From Floccularia luteovirens (Eukaryota; Basidiomycota; Agaricomycetes; Agaricales; Squamanitaceae), in NCBI GenBank assembly GCA_009739215.1, contig VSJF01000005.1, positions 682,001 to 746,000 of the forward strand: a stretch of DNA of 64,000 nucleotides, in the 5' to 3' direction. Both the position numbers and the translations under genes were made by a program. Below the pieces are notes generated by a model. The model ran no database searches, was not told the origin of the DNA, and saw only the letters and a list, made by a program, of their open reading frames with translations. Position 1 is the first letter of the stretch; each line of letters opens with the position of its first letter. Positions 60,313 to 64,000 of the stretch are shown one piece after another.

Positions 60313-60748
60313 GGTGATAGAATGTAGGAGCGAGGGTTCCCCAGGGCTTTGAGATGAATTTATAAAAGACTTGTGCCAACGGCCCGGAAAATCGACGACC
60401 AGATGAGCACGAAACCGATGTTTCGCCGGTAACATATGATAGGTACGGAGGACGTACTGAACATACTTACAAGGCACTCCGTCCTTCTCCGTCCCGTCCA
60501 CCAGCGAAGCAGATTATATCAGTCCTTGAGATATCTTGAGACCGATCCGACGCCTGTAGTATTCTTGGCAACCGGAAAATCTGTTGTCCAAGACGGTTGT
60601 CCATGTTCAAACAGTACTTAATCATGAAACAATTGCGGGGAAACCCCGCAGAGTGATGATTGAGATAATTGTGACCGACAAACTGCTGCGGAGTCGCTGA
60701 TATCGCGGAGATGAATATTGTTAGACCAACTTAATACGTGACAGCACC
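60313..60748. promoter_or_regulatory. divergent promoter, GH5 / UCH37-like gene
   Basis: Head-to-head spacing of 436 bp between two starts. No named sites. Confidence 0.45.
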
Positions 60749-62419
60749 ATGGACATCGACGACCATTCCGACCAACAACAGGCATCATCAAGCCGCGATT
60801 CAACTTCACAGCCATTACTTGACCTCGTCGGGGGTTCCTTTGCTGTCCTTGAATCTGATCCAGGCAAGCGGTTCAACCGAAATGGGCTATTGTTGATTTT
60901 TATATCTCCAATGTTTTAGGTGTATTCACCACGTTGGCAAGGAAACTTGGCATAAATCACGTCGAGCTAGTGGAATTGTATGACATCGAACCGTGTGCTG
61001 TGGATGACTTGAAACCACATGGACTAATTTTCTGCTTTTTGTGGAACAAAGATTCGCACCGTCCAACTGACTTTGATGATCCTGCCGCAAAGAACGTATG
61101 GTTTGCAAACCAGTTGAGCGACGATGCATGCGCGACTCATGCTATCTTGAACGTCGTACTCAATTGTCCAGCTATCGACATCGGAGAGCAGCTGAGGTGG
61201 TTTAAAAATGAAACAGAGCATATGTCACCAGTTGTCTGTTTTACCATCTCTTAAGTGTTAGCCACAGTATATGAACCTGCCTTTAGGTACGCGGACTAGC
61301 TGTGACAAATCTCAAGTCGGTGCGGTGTGCTCACAATTCTCTTGCTCGGTAGGTTTGATAACCTTTGTGTAAGGAACACACTGATTAGTTTTCCACTAGT
61401 CCTGCCGATATCCGTGGTTCTCTTTCATACCTTGCAAATATAACCTTAGATGCTGAGAAAGTAAAGAAAAAAGCCTCTAAACCTCCACCGAAACAAACCT
61501 CACGCAGAGGAGACAAACCCCCTCCACAGAAACGAACAAAGACAAAATCGGACAAAGAGGAGGATGGGGAAGTTGAAGAGGAGGCGATCTATCACTTCAT
61601 TGGCTATGTTCCTGCGTTTGGAAAGGTTTGGGAGCTTGATGGCCTTAAATCAGGTCCTCTGGAGGTTGGAGAACTCCCTTTTCCTATTTCTGACGAGGGG
61701 ATGAGTTCTGCAGGTCAACAACCGGCATCCTCTGACCCGGGCTGGATGGATGTGGTCCGGCCAGCCCTGCGCATGAAGATGGAAAAATACGGTGGATCAG
61801 CTGAAAATGGAAACAATATTCGTTTCAGCCTGCTTGCAATTGTGGATGACTTATATGAGAAGGCTAGCGACAACTTTGAATTTCTTAAACGGGACCTGAG
61901 GACGATTGAGCGAGAACTGGGTGATTCATGGAAGAGTCAGGTCAGTATATCCATTCATTTATCATCCACCATGACTCTGATGACGAGACAGGTGGCTCAT
62001 TCGTTATTACAATCCTCCAGAAACGTGTTTGGAGGTAGCATAGATGAACCTGTTGCAACCGGAAAGACATTCACAAAGGATTTTGGGGCTCGCAGGATAC
62101 TTAGGGATGCAGAGATAATGAAGATGTCTCCATCAGAGCTTATACAGGCTTGGGAAGCATGTATTACTGCAGGCATGAGAGCGAAGGTGTTTCTTGAGGA
62201 TGAGCTGATGAAAGGACTTCAGGCAAATGTTAGTTTCGTTTTTATCACAAATGCTGCTATCTACAGTGTTTTTTCCTCTTATTACAGACAGATCATGTCA
62301 AGAGAACCTTTGATTATGAACCATTTCTAAAGGAGTTCGTCCATCGATTGCATCAAGAAAAGCTTCTAGGCGTTTTGCTTGATCCAGACGACAAACATAA
62401 AAAGAAGGCAGTAAAATAA
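60749..62419 (+). CDS. UCH37: UCH37/BAP1-class ubiquitin C-terminal hydrolase
   Basis: A cysteine deubiquitinase. The ATG at 60749 starts MDIDDHSDQQQASSSRDSTS. A GC..AG intron (about 60866-60920, donor GCAAGC) precedes VFTTLARKLGINHVELVELY. Oxyanion Gln and catalytic Cys lie in NQLSDDACATHAILNVVLN. Catalytic His and Asp lie in YHFIGYVPAFGKVWELDGL. Between them is a Lys/Pro-rich basic insert (about 61460-61560) resembling the long loop of BAP1. The C-terminal part has a coiled helix (FEFLKRDLRTIERELG), PSELIQAWEACITAGMRAKV, and the ULD-type tail TFDYEPFLKEFVHRLHQEKL, ending KKKAVK. The ULD tail separates UCH37/BAP1 from Yuh1/UCHL3 enzymes. These tails are known to bind DEUBAD-domain partners (RPN13, INO80G, ASX). 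The convergent neighbour encodes an ASX-homology domain. Confidence 0.93.
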
Positions 62420-62609
62420 TGTAAAAAGGTTCAGTATATTTCGTTGTCGAGCTGGCTTGAACCCCGACCCCCCGCAGGAAAACAGAGCACTCCTCATATC
62501 GCTTGTGTATGAGTAGATAGTGATAAAGAGGGCTATAACTCAAATTAACCATTTTGTCTTGCTAAATATGGCTGAGTATTTCGTTATGTTCAGAAAGCAT
62601 CATATATTT

Positions 62610-63899
62610 TCATCTGTCGTGATAATAACAACCTCGAAGATAAAAAAGTGTGTTGTGATTATCTCTACCACCTCTTGCTCTATAATGGTCAACGGAACCA
62701 TCTCCTCTCCATCTCCACACAGTAAATGATTTCCAAGCGTTACCGTTCGGACGTTTTGACTTTTCTACCCTCCCGTCAATATCGAGCAACCCAGATTCCA
62801 ACATAGTTGGGCTAGTAATATTCATGCTTCTGATAGTTGGTCCAGGTTCAGCAGGATCTCGAACTAAAAGATCAGATGGAAGCTCTTTAGTTGTTCCTGC
62901 TGCTGTCAACACTATCAAATTATGGGTTTTTGGGTGAATTTCTTGAATCTGACAAGCAGTATACTTCAGACATTGAATGAAAGTTCACTGCGTTGACTTA
63001 CGATCAAGTCTTTCTCGACGACCAGGTCCAAACCAGTGAAGAATCGCTTATAGGCTAGAACATCTCCAACTCGCACAACATTTTGCTGTGCGAGAGTGCC
63101 CAATTTGATTTGTGAAGCACCTCTATATACATAAGTCATGAGTAAAATGGGGCAGTAACAGATCAAGCGGTACAAACCCGGCCTTTTGTTCTGTAGTATT
63201 GCTGGCTCTTTTATTGGACGGCTCAATGCAGCCTGCATTATTCTGTTCCCATTGCTCGTCTTTCCATTGAGCAGCAAGAGTGCCAAGAATTATTCCATCC
63301 TGGAATTGTTGCACTTTTTCTGTATGTTTATCGGACATGTAGTTGGAAAATATATGATCTTGAAATGTTTGCGAAGCGGCCAAGAAGTGTGCATCTGAGA
63401 AAAGTGCAGGATCGAGCTCAGCTGTACTTGTATCCACTGATCCATCAACTTCCATTGGTTCAGAGCTGGTGTGTCTTGTAATTTCTGCTGTCTTTGCTAT
63501 AGCTGGGTGGTTCTCGTCCAAAACTTGGATATAGTCCACGAAAGCTGTTGGGGGTAATAGCGCCTTTAAAGCTGTTTGTGCCTCGGTCGAGAGCATTTGC
63601 CATGAACCAAAATTGATAAGATCCTACGAACACGGCGTCCATTGAGTTGATAACGCGTTGATCACGATGAAAACGACGCGTTGCAGCGCAAAGGGGAATG
63701 TATTTGTCCTACGCACAGATAAATCCATTGAAGTGAGAGCACTTTTTGGGTGTTTCAAAAGTCGGTCAAGTTCTTCAGCAGGCTGTACTTCCTCGGCCCG
63801 GACTTGCACCTTACGCTTTGAACGAGAAGACTCGCGTTCAGGCAGGGATGACTCCGTGAACCTTGCTGGTTTACGTGCTGAACGTCTGGGTCTTTCCAT
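62610..63899 (-). CDS. ASX-homology (DEUBAD) domain protein
   Basis: Starts at the ATG at 63899 (MERPRRSARKPARFTESSLP). The domain begins ELDRLLKHPKSALTSMDLS and continues after an intron (acceptor GTTCGTAG) with DLINFGSWQMLSTEAQTALK and ALLPPTAFVDYI. This is the ASXH/DEUBAD pattern: L..P.S.L...DL..L.N...W..L....Q..L..LLPP.AF. A region rich in Glu/Asp/Thr follows, then FLAASQTFQDHIFSNYMSDK and ASQIKLGTLAQQNVVRVGDV. The last exon ends with TVWRWRGDGS and GGRDNHNTLFYLRGCYYHDR before the stop at 62610. Animal ASX proteins activate BAP1 in the PR-DUB complex that removes H2A ubiquitin. Fungal members are uncharacterised. The C-terminal GGRxNHxTLFYLRG block appears family-specific. It converges on the UCH37-like gene, 190 bp away. 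Confidence 0.85.
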
Positions 63900-64000
63900 T
63901 ACTATCCCGGTCGCTAGTATGAAATCGAGAGTAAGTTGTGTGGGAACAAATCAAAACACGATAATTTTTCTCGCCAACCAAAGCAAATACATCCTATAAT
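63900..64000. other. upstream flank of the ASXH gene
   Basis: A possible plus-strand start at 63931 (ATGAAATCGAGA followed by GTAAGT) could be a divergent gene's first exon. The window ends too soon to tell. Confidence 0.2.

Noticed and set aside
60313..60501. Longer N-terminus for the GH5 enzyme from the ATG at 60501
   Set aside because: The added 63 residues show no signal peptide and no family similarity. The conserved domain starts right after the ATG at 60312.

Overview
This window is nuclear DNA of a filamentous basidiomycete, most likely an Agaricomycete. The genes are dense and lie on both strands. Nearly all of them are split by many short introns of about 45-65 bp with GT..AG ends. 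Several families are typical of mushroom-forming fungi: a large OPT transporter, an Msb1/Mug8-domain protein, a stand-alone SRA-YDG protein, a DUF262 protein, a DUF6533-like membrane protein remnant, and a Zn2Cys6 regulator whose zinc cluster lies far from the N-terminus. Most genes were rebuilt by splicing by eye, so exon ends are predictions. No species is claimed.

Layout. 0-1.2 kb: 3'-truncated F-box gene (-). 2.3-5.7 kb: DUF262/GmrSD-N-like protein (-). 6.3-10.8 kb: condensin ATPase SMC2 (+), followed tail to tail by the small secretory-pathway protein KSH1 (-). 11.2-13.7 kb: mostly unassigned, with a few exon-like pieces. 13.7-17.1 kb: OPT transporter (+). 17.6-21.8 kb: Msb1-like polarity protein (+). 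22.7-24.5 kb: CDK1 (-). 25.2-26.7 kb: GPN1 GTPase (-). 27.1-27.5 kb: degenerate trehalose-6-phosphate synthase fragment (-). 28-29.1 kb: SRA-YDG protein (+). 29.4-29.8 kb: signal peptidase subunit SPC1 (+). 30.0-34.3 kb: KIN1/PAR-1 kinase (+).

The region 33.3-49.3 kb is a two-copy head-to-tail duplication of about 7.8-8.1 kb. The ancestral order was KIN1 (+), MFS sugar transporter (+), MTO1 (-), Rieske-DUF455 (+). Copy A (33344-41160) keeps the true KIN1 3' end and an intact transporter, but holds wrecked MTO1 and Rieske-DUF455 remnants. It also carries about 2.2 kb of non-homologous sequence with a DUF6533-like pseudogene. Copy B (41161-49267) starts with a decayed KIN1 3' fragment, then has an intact transporter, an intact MTO1 and the true Rieske-DUF455 gene. 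The junction at 41160/41161 is visible and creates a chimeric open frame.

50.2-51.0 kb: DUF2470/DUF4499-type membrane protein (-). 51.6-57.2 kb: large Zn2Cys6/Fungal_trans regulator (-) with a Q/N-rich N-terminus. 58.6-60.3 kb: GH5 glucanase-like enzyme without a signal peptide (-). 60.7-62.4 kb: UCH37/BAP1-class deubiquitinase (+). It is convergent with an ASX-homology (DEUBAD) protein at 62.6-63.9 kb (-), so a deubiquitinase and a protein of its activator class sit about 190 bp apart.

Most of the window is housekeeping: chromosome condensation, cell-cycle control, secretion, polarity kinase and scaffold, mitochondrial tRNA modification, and RNA polymerase II import. The most unusual points are the duplication with its chimeric junction, the DUF262 gene, the UCH/ASX gene pair, the Rieske-DUF455 fusion, a 6-nt micro-exon and a long structured intron in CDK1, and a possible alternative start in the Zn2Cys6 regulator.
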